Part shown: one piece after another, positions 27,389 to 36,242 of the stretch
How the letters are laid out: every line of letters starts with the position of its first letter
How positions within the stretch are numbered: the stretch's first letter is position 1
NCBI GenBank assembly: GCA_041658405.1
Contig: JBBAAG010000019.1
Span: forward strand, 1-43,003
Source of the DNA: Elusimicrobiota bacterium
GTDB lineage: Bacteria; Elusimicrobiota; UBA5214; JBBAAG01
Direction: 5' to 3'
Length of the DNA: 43,003 bases
Made by a program: the position numbers and the translations under genes
Notes under the pieces: model-generated
The model's database searches: none
What the model saw: only the letters and a program-made list of their open reading frames with translations
What the model was told of the DNA's origin: nothing

Positions 27389-28093
27389 TACGCGTTTTAT
27401 TTTCTCAGCTGTTATCTGTGTGACTTGTTCTATATAAAGAATTAAGTATATTGACGGCAGGGTTATTAGAAAAACCAGCCCTCCGATTCCTGTTATTACA
27501 CATAAAAATATTAATAGTGCGAGTACCAGCATAACAACAAACGATTTTTCAAGATTTGCCCATAATAACAAAAAACTTACCCGCACAAGGTCAAGCATTG
27601 ACGTGTTCTGCATAACAAATAACGGCCAAAAGTACATTTGTACTGCCATAATAAATATTCCACCCCATAACCATAACACACCGAGTAATATATTTAATTC
27701 TCTGGGGAATATTTTTATGGTGTTCGAAAAATAGAATACGGTATTAAAAAAAATAATCAGGTATATCAAAAATACGATAAACGTCATCACAGCGGAACGG
27801 ACATAATACTTTTTTGTTAATTCAAAGATATCTCTCCACCGCACGGAATAATCGTTTTTGGTAAGCCTATCCGCAACAGCCATCACTCCAACAGTTACCG
27901 GATTAACCAGCACAGAAAATACAATTACAGAGAGGATAAACCAGATCCCCGGAGATAAATACAGATTTAAATACAGCCACATTAACCCTGCCAACGGCAC
28001 AACCGCGAGCAGCCACACAATATTTGAAACAGCTACCGCTCCGAAGTTTTTGTAAGCAAGTACTACCGAGTTATTAAGTAATTTAAAAAACAT
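27380..28093 (-). CDS. Multi-pass membrane protein, DUF624/YesL-like
   Basis: 237 aa with five or six hydrophobic helices. The pattern WRDIFELTKKYYVRSAV after the second helix and the arrangement of short loops resemble DUF624 (YesL) proteins, often found with carbohydrate-uptake genes, but the match is by general appearance. It starts 4 nt after the stop of the larger membrane-protein gene upstream and is the last gene of the minus-strand cluster. Confidence 0.7.
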   Translation of the reverse strand: MFFKLLNNSVVLAYKNFGAVAVSNIVWLLAVVPLAGLMWLYLNLYLSPGIWFILSVIVFSVLVNPVTVGVMAVADRLTKNDYSVRWRDIFELTKKYYVRSAVMTFIVFLIYLIIFFNTVFYFSNTIKIFPRELNILLGVLWLWGGIFIMAVQMYFWPLFVMQNTSMLDLVRVSFLLLWANLEKSFVVMLVLALLIFLCVITGIGGLVFLITLPSIYLILYIEQVTQITAEKIKRVLK

Positions 28094-28097
28094 TAAT

Positions 28098-30038
28098 TTA
28101 CGTGCTCCGTACTAACGTCCCGATAATACCCATCCACACAAAGTATCCAAACGCATACCCCACAAACCCGGGGATAAGTTTTTTATATAACACCACTCCA
28201 CCTAGCTTTAATACCAAACTTTTTATGATCCAGACACCTAAAAACGCAAACCAAATAGGCATACCATATGAATTCGCGCATAGGTATCCTATTGGATGCA
28301 ACGGAAACCAAAGGAAAAACCTGCGTAAAACCGTTATCAGTAAAACAACACCTGCGCCGGATACCGTTGCTTTTATACGATTATTATCTGGATTCTTAGG
28401 TAATGCCATCTCAGAAGATACAGTCTGAAATTCAAGTACCGCGTTACGTACGCGGGTTGAACCCGTTGATGCCATTGACGCTTGTCCTCCGCCATCAAGA
28501 ACGTTACTTCCATACTTATAATACAACGATAAATGCTGGTAGTACCCTATTGTTAACCCGAGTATTACGGCAATAGCAAGCGCAGTCATAACATTTCTGC
28601 GGTGCATATTGACATTATCCGCCAGCTTAAACGCTTCCGCCTGATACGCAACAGTCTCCGGAAAAAATCCGCGTGCAAGATGCCCGATAACTGCAAGGTT
28701 AACAAATGTGGCATCACCAAACCCTAATAATGTTTTACTCCCTAGTGTATACCCCACAATTTTTGACTGCATAAAATATGGGAACATAAATGAGTTAGGT
28801 ATACCTGTTTCAGCGCGTACACGTGAATACACCACTGCTACCGTCAATAACATAGAAAGGTAAAATATTGCGATAACAAAATGTATTTTCATCATCAATA
28901 ATAGACACAATAACACTGCAATGCCCGCACACATTCCCCAAAACGCTACTTTGTATGGTATTGCTTCGGTTGAATCATCAACACTTTTGTCGTTAAATAC
29001 AGCTTTTTTTATAACTTCCTTCAACTGCGTTTTTGAAAACCATAACATCACAAAAAAGTATGCAAGAAAACCGCCTATAGCCTGTTCCTGCATAAACGGA
29101 AATCCCGAGGCCACACTGATTCCCGCTGCGCCGGTAAATACCGGCACTATTTTCCCCAATATAAAAAAGAACCAGATAGAAAAACTTACTTCTAACGGTA
29201 CAAGAAATGCTAAACCCCAGATTGACGGTTCCCAGGAAATAGACAGCGGCTTGATTAACGACAACGGGGGGTCAGTAAACAAATACCCCAGGTCATATGA
29301 AGCTCCCATCGCAGGAACTTCCGGATAAAACTTATTCAACGCGTTAGTCAATCCAAAAAGTATCGCTAAAACAAATCCGATCCACATCACTGGATCACGG
29401 AAAAACGGCACTTTACCTTCCTTGCTCCCGGAATCATCAGTTTCCGTAATCTCCATCGGCAAATAAGTTAGAGGAAATACCAGTTTTTCTTTATCAATCC
29501 ACTGTTTTCTCAGGATCACAAGCACGCAAAACAATGTAAAAAATATTATCAAAAACACTGCTGACCAGAATATCAGAGGGACAATCCAATCACCCCAGGG
29601 TACTGTTCCATCAGGGTTCCCTTCATACATTTGCCGGACTACTTCCTTATTACTCGGTGAAACCCAGCTGGGGACAGTATTAGCGATACGTTCGTAGTTC
29701 GGGTCGGAAGACATAAAATAGTTTTGTGCGGTAATAAACGGCAATAACTGGCGTATCACGCCTAACGACATCATAGATACTGCCACTGCGATAATAGTAT
29801 AAATCACCAAATTTTCCGCGCGGGTAAGTTTAAATTTCCCAGAAATTAAAGATAATACAGGGTTAAGAATCATAATAATTACAATCCCGGCGATCGCGGG
29901 TACTGGAGGCAAGGTTTGCGATAACTGCCCATAAAAATTAATAATCTCGACTTGCCCGATCCATAACGCTGAAAACAGTGTTAAGATAAACGCAACTGCA
30001 ATTGACCGTGAAGTAACACCGTTTTGTTTTTCATTCAT
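28098..30038 (-). CDS. Large polytopic membrane protein, DUF6785/DUF6784-like
   Basis: 646 aa with about 12-14 membrane helices. The first hydrophobic segments (AVAFILTLFSALWIGQVEII), the VFPLTYLPMEI segment and the GIPNSFMFPYFMQSKIVGYT segment resemble the DUF6785/DUF6784 proteins of planctomycetes and candidate phyla, which look somewhat like oligopeptide transporters (OPT). No transport substrate can be assigned. Its ATG overlaps the pdxJ stop (ATGA), so it is coupled to pdxJ. Confidence 0.75.
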   Translation of the reverse strand: MNEKQNGVTSRSIAVAFILTLFSALWIGQVEIINFYGQLSQTLPPVPAIAGIVIIMILNPVLSLISGKFKLTRAENLVIYTIIAVAVSMMSLGVIRQLLPFITAQNYFMSSDPNYERIANTVPSWVSPSNKEVVRQMYEGNPDGTVPWGDWIVPLIFWSAVFLIIFFTLFCVLVILRKQWIDKEKLVFPLTYLPMEITETDDSGSKEGKVPFFRDPVMWIGFVLAILFGLTNALNKFYPEVPAMGASYDLGYLFTDPPLSLIKPLSISWEPSIWGLAFLVPLEVSFSIWFFFILGKIVPVFTGAAGISVASGFPFMQEQAIGGFLAYFFVMLWFSKTQLKEVIKKAVFNDKSVDDSTEAIPYKVAFWGMCAGIAVLLCLLLMMKIHFVIAIFYLSMLLTVAVVYSRVRAETGIPNSFMFPYFMQSKIVGYTLGSKTLLGFGDATFVNLAVIGHLARGFFPETVAYQAEAFKLADNVNMHRRNVMTALAIAVILGLTIGYYQHLSLYYKYGSNVLDGGGQASMASTGSTRVRNAVLEFQTVSSEMALPKNPDNNRIKATVSGAGVVLLITVLRRFFLWFPLHPIGYLCANSYGMPIWFAFLGVWIIKSLVLKLGGVVLYKKLIPGFVGYAFGYFVWMGIIGTLVRST

Positions 30039-30757
30039 AATACATTGATTAATTTCTTCATTTCCTTAACCGCTGCGGGAATACCTGTAAATACCGCCCG
30101 TGCGATTATTGAAAATCCTATATTCAACTCATATATACAATCTATTTTTGCAATAGGAACCACGTTATCATAATCCAACCCATGTCCCGCGTTAAGACCA
30201 AGCCCGCAGGAACACACAATTTTTGCGGCTTCTTTCAACCGTTTAAGTTCAGTATTCCGTGCGATACGACTGTGTTGTTCCGCGTAACAGCCGGTATGAA
30301 GCTCAACATACTCAGCGCCAACGCATTCCGCTGCCAAAATTTGTTTTTCCACAGGATCAATAAATAAACTAACCTTTATCCCGGCAGAACGGAATTTTGT
30401 TACCACTTTAGTCAATCGCACAACATCACCTGCGACGTTCAATCCGCCTTCAGTGGTAAGCTCCTGCCGTTTCTCTGGAACTAGGCATACATAATCTGGC
30501 TTTACCTTCAGCGCAATCCGCACAATTTCGTCAGATACCGCCATCTCAAGGTTCAACCTGGTCTTTATCCGTTCACGTAGGAGATAAACATCGCGATCTT
30601 GAATATGCCTGCGGTCTTCACGCAAGTGGCATGTGATACCATCCGCACCAGCACATTCCGCGGCTAATGCTGCATCTAACGGGCTGGGATACGTTATTCT
30701 GCGCTGCTGCCGTAATGTTGCAACATGATCAATGTTAATACCAAGTTTTACTGCCAT
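30035..30757 (-). CDS. pdxJ: Pyridoxine 5'-phosphate synthase
   Basis: 240 aa, full length. It condenses deoxyxylulose 5-phosphate with 3-amino-2-oxopropyl phosphate to form pyridoxine 5'-phosphate. Motifs: INIDHVATLRQQR at the start, GADGITCHLREDRRHIQDRD, FIDPVEKQI, VELHTGCYAE, GLGLNAGHGLDYDNV and LNIGFSIIARAVFTG. All are conserved in PdxJ. It lies 4 nt after the UshA-like gene. No pdxA is in the window. Confidence 0.98.
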   Translation of the reverse strand: MAVKLGINIDHVATLRQQRRITYPSPLDAALAAECAGADGITCHLREDRRHIQDRDVYLLRERIKTRLNLEMAVSDEIVRIALKVKPDYVCLVPEKRQELTTEGGLNVAGDVVRLTKVVTKFRSAGIKVSLFIDPVEKQILAAECVGAEYVELHTGCYAEQHSRIARNTELKRLKEAAKIVCSCGLGLNAGHGLDYDNVVPIAKIDCIYELNIGFSIIARAVFTGIPAAVKEMKKLINVL

Positions 30758-30761
30758 AACC

Positions 30762-31766
30762 TTACTTTTTCGTACCTCCGCCGGTAGTTTTACTCTTTCC
30801 TCCTGATTTTCCCTTCTCTCTCTCCAATACTTTCTCTGTTGTATCCTTAATTTCCTTATTAAAATTAGCGATTATCTCATCAACTTCAGGATCCGTTGGT
30901 AAATCTTTTGATAAAGGTAACAAATTGTATAAATAATCCTTGATTTTTTTTTCTTTCTTATCGACATACAACATCATCATCCCCACATATTCACCCCGAG
31001 TACCTGGATGAGCTATATAAGTTTCCCCAATTTTCTCAGGGCGTTCCATCCGTTCATTAATATGCCCGCCAATTATAATATCCACACCCTTAACAGTTTT
31101 TGCAAATACACGGTCATACTCCGAACCAGCATCCGATAATACTATCACGAGGTCTACATCCGCTCTGACCTTATTCAATACACGGGTAACGGCTTCCACA
31201 GGATCTTCAAATACCAAGCCAGCGTATTTCTCGTGTTTATGAAACTTAAACGAGTCCTTAATGGTTATCCCTGTAATTGCTACTGTCAATCCAGGTAATT
31301 CTCTTATAACATACTCCTGTGCAAAAAATACCGTGGCATTACCAGTTGACAACTTGATATTTGCGGAGATAAACGGTATCATATTCAGGTCAATTTGTTT
31401 CTGAATATACGAAACACCCATTGCAAAATCTACATCACCAAGATTCACCGCTTGATACCCGATACTTTGCATACATTTCAACACATACTTGTTCAATTGC
31501 GGGTTAGAATATGGTGAGATTGTATCCCCTGAATCCATAATCAATGATGGTACCGTTGTTTTTGACATACTTCTTATTATCCCAGCCCTAGGCGATATCC
31601 CACCGTAAGGCTGTGTAGGACAATTACAGGATGTCATTAACCCGTTAGTTCCGCTGGTGAATACCAGCATAATATCCGGTGATACCGTTACTGGTATGGC
31701 TGCACCCTCGCTTTTCCCTACCATAAGAATGCAAGATGCTATTATTAACGTAATACACTTATTCAT
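30762..31766 (-). CDS. Exported UshA/5'-nucleotidase-like protein with degenerate metal site
   Basis: 334 aa with a signal peptide (residues 1-21). The fold signals of the metallophosphatase family are present (SLIMDSGDTISPY, YQAVNLGDVDFAMG, TVAITGITI, VKGVDIIIGGHINERM). The usual first metal motif D-x-H is replaced by FTSGTNG (37-41), followed by CNCPTQPYGGISPRAGI with C47 and C49. The GNH motif reads LGDVD and the usual HxG reads SDAG. The C-terminus is Lys/Gly-rich and low-complexity. It may be a non-hydrolytic or altered-metal member of a family known for a C-x-C...GG motif; activity is uncertain. It is 42 nt after glmM. Confidence 0.8.
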   Translation of the reverse strand: MNKCITLIIASCILMVGKSEGAAIPVTVSPDIMLVFTSGTNGLMTSCNCPTQPYGGISPRAGIIRSMSKTTVPSLIMDSGDTISPYSNPQLNKYVLKCMQSIGYQAVNLGDVDFAMGVSYIQKQIDLNMIPFISANIKLSTGNATVFFAQEYVIRELPGLTVAITGITIKDSFKFHKHEKYAGLVFEDPVEAVTRVLNKVRADVDLVIVLSDAGSEYDRVFAKTVKGVDIIIGGHINERMERPEKIGETYIAHPGTRGEYVGMMMLYVDKKEKKIKDYLYNLLPLSKDLPTDPEVDEIIANFNKEIKDTTEKVLEREKGKSGGKSKTTGGGTKK

Positions 31767-31808
31767 ACTTCTATTTTTCCTTCTTCCTGCTGTTATTCCG
31801 CAAAATAT

Positions 31809-33158
31809 TTATATTATTGTTTTTTTTATTGCTACAGCGATACTCTCCGCTGCGGTTTGTACTTTAACCCGATCCTTAGCTTCAACCATCACACGTATGT
31901 AAGGTTCCGTACCGGAAGGACGTACATTTATGCGGTGTGGATTACCCAATAACTTTTCCTGGCGTTCAACCACACACCTAACTTCGTGGGTCATCATCTC
32001 GCCATCTTCCATCTTCCGTTTTACAGGCACATTAACCAGTACCAGCGGGTATTGAGGTATATCCCTTACGACATCTTCTAAAATATCAGGCTTATCCCCA
32101 ATAATTTTTAGTATCTGTAATGCAGTTATTATTCCATCCCCGGTCGGAAGGTGACGCCTCAGAATAATATGCCCCACAGGCTCACCGCCTAGTACTGCAC
32201 CCGTAGATTTCATCCCTTCCCCGACATACCGATCACCTACCCTAACACGTACTGTACTAATCCCGTGCTCTTCAAGTTTTTCAACTAATCCTGTGTTAGC
32301 CATATGCGTGATGATAACCATATTTTTATTCAACAACTTCCGTTGTGCATAATCCCTAGCGATAAGATATAAAAGATGGTCTCCGTTAACGAGCTCACCC
32401 GCAGAATTTACTACTATCAATCTATCACCGTCACCGTCAAACGCTAATCCAAGATCCGCATGCTCTGCTACTACAGCACTACGCAGTTTGTCGGGATATA
32501 ACGACCCGCAGGCACGATTAATATTTTTTCCGTCAGGTACATTACAGATAACTCTAATTTTTGCGCCGAGAGAACTTATAATTTCGGGCGCAATCTTGTA
32601 TGCCGCGCCATTTGCGCAGTCAATCACAATACTTAACGGTTTAACGAATCCCTTAAACTTCTTATGCGCATGGCTTTTATAGCGTTTAACATACCGTTTG
32701 CCATCTACCACTTTACCGCGAGTAGATGCTATCTTTGGCATAGTTGCAAGTTTATCTGTAAGATCTTCAATCCATGTTTCAATCTCGTCACTTACTTTTT
32801 CTCCGGTAGGTGAGATAAGTTTTATACCGTTAAACTCCGCTGAATTATGCGATGCTGTTATTGAAACCCCCATCACCGCCCCGGAATCTTTTGTTAGAAA
32901 CGCCACTGCCGGTGTTGTGATTATCCCTAGATCAACGACGGTAAGTCCTGCGGACTTCAACCCGGTCGCTAAATCCCGTAACAACACTTTCCCTGACCCA
33001 CGGGTATCACGCCCGATTAATACAACCTTTTCCCGGTTAGTATAAAACCTCACTGCTGCAATAGCCGACGAATACCCAACCTTAGAAACTATTTCATCAC
33101 ATAACGGCCACTGCCCTACGCGTCCACGTATACCATCAGTACCAAAAAGTTTGGGCAT
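31809..33158 (-). CDS. glmM: Phosphoglucosamine mutase
   Basis: 449 aa, the normal length. It converts glucosamine-6-phosphate to glucosamine-1-phosphate for peptidoglycan and LPS. Motifs: FGTDGIRG near the start, the phosphoserine loop GVSITASHNSAEFNGIK, the metal loop FDGDGDRL, the sugar loop GGEPVGHI, and the phosphate loop RPSGTEPYIRV. The usual GlmM order cdaA-cdaR-glmM is kept, except that cdaR is reduced to a 29-aa ORF. The ATG lies one base after the stop of that ORF (TAGTATG), so coupled translation is likely. Confidence 0.97.
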   Translation of the reverse strand: MPKLFGTDGIRGRVGQWPLCDEIVSKVGYSSAIAAVRFYTNREKVVLIGRDTRGSGKVLLRDLATGLKSAGLTVVDLGIITTPAVAFLTKDSGAVMGVSITASHNSAEFNGIKLISPTGEKVSDEIETWIEDLTDKLATMPKIASTRGKVVDGKRYVKRYKSHAHKKFKGFVKPLSIVIDCANGAAYKIAPEIISSLGAKIRVICNVPDGKNINRACGSLYPDKLRSAVVAEHADLGLAFDGDGDRLIVVNSAGELVNGDHLLYLIARDYAQRKLLNKNMVIITHMANTGLVEKLEEHGISTVRVRVGDRYVGEGMKSTGAVLGGEPVGHIILRRHLPTGDGIITALQILKIIGDKPDILEDVVRDIPQYPLVLVNVPVKRKMEDGEMMTHEVRCVVERQEKLLGNPHRINVRPSGTEPYIRVMVEAKDRVKVQTAAESIAVAIKKTII

Positions 33159-33159
33159 A

Positions 33160-33249
33160 CTATTTCATAAACCTTGTTACATAAACCCAAAGGAGTGTCG
33201 CTAAAAATAACGCCATCATTTTTAGAACAAGGTTTTCATTCCACTTCAT
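33160..33249 (-). CDS. 29-aa membrane microprotein resembling the CdaR/YbbR anchor
   Basis: A short frame (ATG at 33249, TAG at 33160) encodes 29 aa beginning MKWNENLVLKMMAL and continuing with the hydrophobic run FLATLLWVYVT, then a basic end. CdaR (YbbR) proteins begin with just such a stretch: a Lys/Trp-containing start, one membrane helix and an LLW-V motif. Here nothing follows the helix; the YbbR domains are absent. A good AGGAG ribosome site lies 10 nt upstream inside the end of cdaA, and glmM starts one base after the stop. The position between cdaA and glmM is exactly that of CdaR. It could be a remnant, a mini-regulator or a coupling leader peptide. Confidence 0.7.
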   Translation of the reverse strand: MKWNENLVLKMMALFLATLLWVYVTRFMK

Positions 33250-33254
33250 AAAAC

Positions 33255-34079
33255 TTACGCTCCTGCGTTATTCTGAGGATTAGTCTTTTTAATATTTGTT
33301 AACATTGATTTACTTTCATTTCTTTTGCGGTATAAGTTATATAACTTTTCTTTAAGTTTGTCGAGGTCTACCTCACGTTCAAGTTTTGAATTATGCGCTA
33401 GAGAAACCGTACCTGTTTCTTCAGATACTACAATTACATACGCATCTGTAATTTCACTTAACCCAATAGCCGCACGATGACGCGTACCAAGAATTTTAGC
33501 AATACTTTTCTCATCGGATAATGGAAGGAGGCACCCTGCAGCGATTAAGCGGTTATTCTGTATAATAACCGCGCCATCATGAAGAACCGCTTTTGTGTTA
33601 AACACTGTTTGAAGAAGCTCATTGGTAACCTCTCCGTTTATTACAGTCCCGGACTCGATATATTCCCGTAATCCGGTCTCCTGTTCCAGAACAATAAGCG
33701 CCCCGGTACGCGTTTCAGAAAACTGCCGGATTGCAGATATAATTTCTTCAATGAAACTGAAATCATGCGTGATCAACAACCGCGCAAACTGTTGTGAACC
33801 AAGCTGCGCAAGCGCCGCGCGTAGTTCGGGTTGAAACACTACCGCCAGTATTACAACACCGGGTACCCAGAAGTAGGTTAATAACCAGCTCAATGTTGGA
33901 AAATGGAGGACGTATTTCACAAAAAAGGTTGCGAAAAGCAATACTATTACACCGATAAGAATCTGTACTGCACGGGTACCTTTTATCACCAGCATAAGTT
34001 GGTATAACAGATACGCAACGATTAAAATATCAAGGATGTTTACCAGATACAGCGACCATAACTTCTGTAATGTTTCCAT
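33255..34079 (-). CDS. cdaA: Diadenylate cyclase (c-di-AMP synthase)
   Basis: 274 aa. Three N-terminal membrane helices (about residues 10-85) precede the DAC domain (about 100-245) with the catalytic motifs LHDGAVII and GTRHRAAIGLSE. It makes c-di-AMP from two ATP. In Firmicutes CdaA is controlled by CdaR and GlmM, both encoded directly downstream; here GlmM is present and only the anchor of CdaR is left. A KKTNPQNNAG-type tail ends the protein. It starts 16 nt after folP. Confidence 0.97.
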   Translation of the reverse strand: METLQKLWSLYLVNILDILIVAYLLYQLMLVIKGTRAVQILIGVIVLLFATFFVKYVLHFPTLSWLLTYFWVPGVVILAVVFQPELRAALAQLGSQQFARLLITHDFSFIEEIISAIRQFSETRTGALIVLEQETGLREYIESGTVINGEVTNELLQTVFNTKAVLHDGAVIIQNNRLIAAGCLLPLSDEKSIAKILGTRHRAAIGLSEITDAYVIVVSEETGTVSLAHNSKLEREVDLDKLKEKLYNLYRKRNESKSMLTNIKKTNPQNNAGA

Positions 34080-34095
34080 AAAACCTATAAGTCCT

Positions 34096-35304
34096 TTATT
34101 TAGATAACCTAGCTGTTATTTCCACCACCTGCTTTGCCGCAGCTACGTCATGTACACGTAAAATATTAGTACCGTTCTGTATAGCAATAACGTATGACGC
34201 TAAACTTCCATACAACCTTCCTTCGGATGGTATCGGGTTTGATTCAGTACCCAATATTTTTCCGATGAATGATTTTCTTGATGTCCCTATCAGCAAAGGA
34301 AGGCCTAATGTCTTAAACTCCCCCAATCGATTTATCAATTCAACATTATGCTCAACCTTCTTCCCAAACCCAATCCCCGGATCGAGAATAATATTATTCT
34401 TAGTTATGCCATTTGAGGTTAAATATTTGATACGTTCCTCAAAATACTTGTAAATATCCAGCACGACATCATCATATTCAGGTTTTACCTGCATATCCCT
34501 GGGAGTACCCTTAACATGCATCACAACTACCGGAACGTTGAACCTCTGTACAGTCTGTACCATATTATCGTCATATCTTAACCCACTGATATCGTTTACC
34601 AATGACGCACCGGCTTCCAGTGCAACTTTTGCAACAGCTGATTTATAAGTATCTATGCTCACAGGTATGTCTGGGAACTTTTTTACAACTTCTTTAATTA
34701 TAGGAAGAATACGCTTAATTTCTTCATCCTCCCCGACTTCCACAGCGCCAGGCCGTGTGGATTCGCCGCCTATATCGATGATATCCACGCCTTCGGACGC
34801 CATTTGTTCTGCTCGCGCAACCGCCGCAGCGGTATCATAGAATTTACCTCCATCATAAAACGAATCCGGGGTTGCATTGATGATACCCATCACAGCAATA
34901 TTTTTACTAAAATCAAACACCCTGTTCTTTAGTTCAAGCGTTAACTTTTTTGAACATAAAACACTGCGTTCAATTTCTTCAGCTAATTCTTTTGTTCCGT
35001 ATGGCTGGATCTTTAGCTTTGCGACTAAACGGTGGTAATGTTTGTTAGTACCCATCAATAAAACTGTAGACGTCCCGCGTTCATACCTCCCTACTTCACG
35101 TGCCACCGCACAATCTGCACCGCCTTGAGCAAGCATTTCCTGTTTCAACATATTTGCAATGTGGTTGGGAATATCGTCAATAACAACATTATGCCATAGG
35201 GTCTTAGGCCCCATAATGCCCCATGCTTCCTTATCTACCCCAATTGATGCGAATAGTTTCTCAGCGTCTTGCTGTCCGTTTATTTTTATAAGTCTTATAC
35301 GCAT
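34096..35304 (-). CDS. folP: Dihydropteroate synthase with N-terminal extension
   Basis: 402 aa from the ATG at 35304; a TTG six bases upstream is less likely. The DHPS TIM-barrel occupies about residues 130-402 with MGIINATPDSFYDGG, GGESTRPGA, VSIDTYKSAVA, VNDISGL, DPGIGFGK and LLIGTSRKSFIG. It joins p-aminobenzoate and dihydropterin pyrophosphate in folate synthesis. The first 120 residues are an extension (AQGGADCAVAREVGRYERG; STVLLMGTNKHYHRLVAKL) also seen in DHPS of some deep-branching bacteria and archaea; its role is unknown. It has its own promoter, so it may start the folP-cdaA-glmM-pdxJ unit. Confidence 0.95.
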   Translation of the reverse strand: MRIRLIKINGQQDAEKLFASIGVDKEAWGIMGPKTLWHNVVIDDIPNHIANMLKQEMLAQGGADCAVAREVGRYERGTSTVLLMGTNKHYHRLVAKLKIQPYGTKELAEEIERSVLCSKKLTLELKNRVFDFSKNIAVMGIINATPDSFYDGGKFYDTAAAVARAEQMASEGVDIIDIGGESTRPGAVEVGEDEEIKRILPIIKEVVKKFPDIPVSIDTYKSAVAKVALEAGASLVNDISGLRYDDNMVQTVQRFNVPVVVMHVKGTPRDMQVKPEYDDVVLDIYKYFEERIKYLTSNGITKNNIILDPGIGFGKKVEHNVELINRLGEFKTLGLPLLIGTSRKSFIGKILGTESNPIPSEGRLYGSLASYVIAIQNGTNILRVHDVAAAKQVVEITARLSK

Positions 35305-35344
35305 AAACAAAATATTATCCTATCCATATAACATATTTATGTAT

Positions 35345-35373
35345 ATTATTAACAAAAATCGGCAGGATGTCAA
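35345..35373 (-). promoter_or_regulatory. Promoter upstream of folP
   Basis: On the minus strand TTGACA (35368-35373) is followed after exactly 17 nt by AATAAT (35345-35350), within an AT-rich 90-bp gap between the MBL gene and folP. It probably separates the folP-cdaA-glmM operon from the motor operon upstream. Confidence 0.6.
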
Positions 35374-35394
35374 CTTATTAGGTTAGTGCTGGTG

Positions 35395-36216
35395 CTACGC
35401 CTGAACGGTAATCACGCGTGAACGTTTATACCTATGTGTTCTCACAAGTTCAATACCTTCAACACCGCGCAGGTGTAATACGCGAGTAACACAATCCCAC
35501 GCATCTTCATGCGTATTATTCCGGTCGCTCACATGCGCGAGAAATACATACCGCAGTTGTGACGGAGAAGAAGCGCAGCTTAAATCGCATACCGCACGCG
35601 CTGCTCGTTGATTACTCAAATGCGCATCCCAACCGTGTTGCCCGTACCCGTTATCAATCACAGTTTGATCATAATTAGTTTCAATAATCAACGCTGACAC
35701 ACCTGCAAGTTTTTCCAGTATTTCAGGTGTCACTTCTTTAAGGTCAGTCATATACCCAAATTTAACATTCCCTTCCACACGTTTTACGCTCAACGCAAAT
35801 CCCAAGGGATATCCGGGATTATGTTTAGGATGCTTTACCCGAAAAGGTTCGATCCTATACACTCCAATCTTAAATGGTGCCAACCGGTGAAACGCTATCT
35901 GCATATTAGCCTCAAGTTGTTTTATCACACGCTGGTTGTTGGAGTATACAATCTCATAATTTTCCGGATGTATATACACTTTAATACCGTATGCCAACGC
36001 AAACTTTAACCCATTAGTATCGATATGATCACTATGTGCATGGGTGACAATAATCCCGCGGATATTGTTGCATGAAATACCCAGTTGATTAAGCTCATAT
36101 TCCAGCTCACTCACCCGCACATGCCCGCAATCTATTAGTACACACTCGTTTTTTGTCCATAACGCAGTACAATTCCCGGAACTACCGCTGCGGATTACTG
36201 AAATGTTAATTCCCAT
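35395..36216 (-). CDS. MBL-fold hydrolase, YycJ/WalJ-like
   Basis: 273 aa with the metallo-beta-lactamase zinc motif THAHSDH (H59, H61, D63, H64), preceded by VLIDCG and by the start IRSGSSGNC, the signature of the YycJ/WalJ (VicX) subfamily. FGYMTDL supplies a later metal ligand. In Gram-positive bacteria YycJ lies in the WalKR locus and affects cell-wall and DNA-repair traits; here it sits between the motor operon and folP. It is probably a nuclease-type hydrolase. It starts 26 nt after motB. Confidence 0.9.
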   Translation of the reverse strand: MGINISVIRSGSSGNCTALWTKNECVLIDCGHVRVSELEYELNQLGISCNNIRGIIVTHAHSDHIDTNGLKFALAYGIKVYIHPENYEIVYSNNQRVIKQLEANMQIAFHRLAPFKIGVYRIEPFRVKHPKHNPGYPLGFALSVKRVEGNVKFGYMTDLKEVTPEILEKLAGVSALIIETNYDQTVIDNGYGQHGWDAHLSNQRAARAVCDLSCASSPSQLRYVFLAHVSDRNNTHEDAWDCVTRVLHLRGVEGIELVRTHRYKRSRVITVQA

Positions 36217-36242
36217 ATATTTATTTTTGAAAAGTTTTTGAC

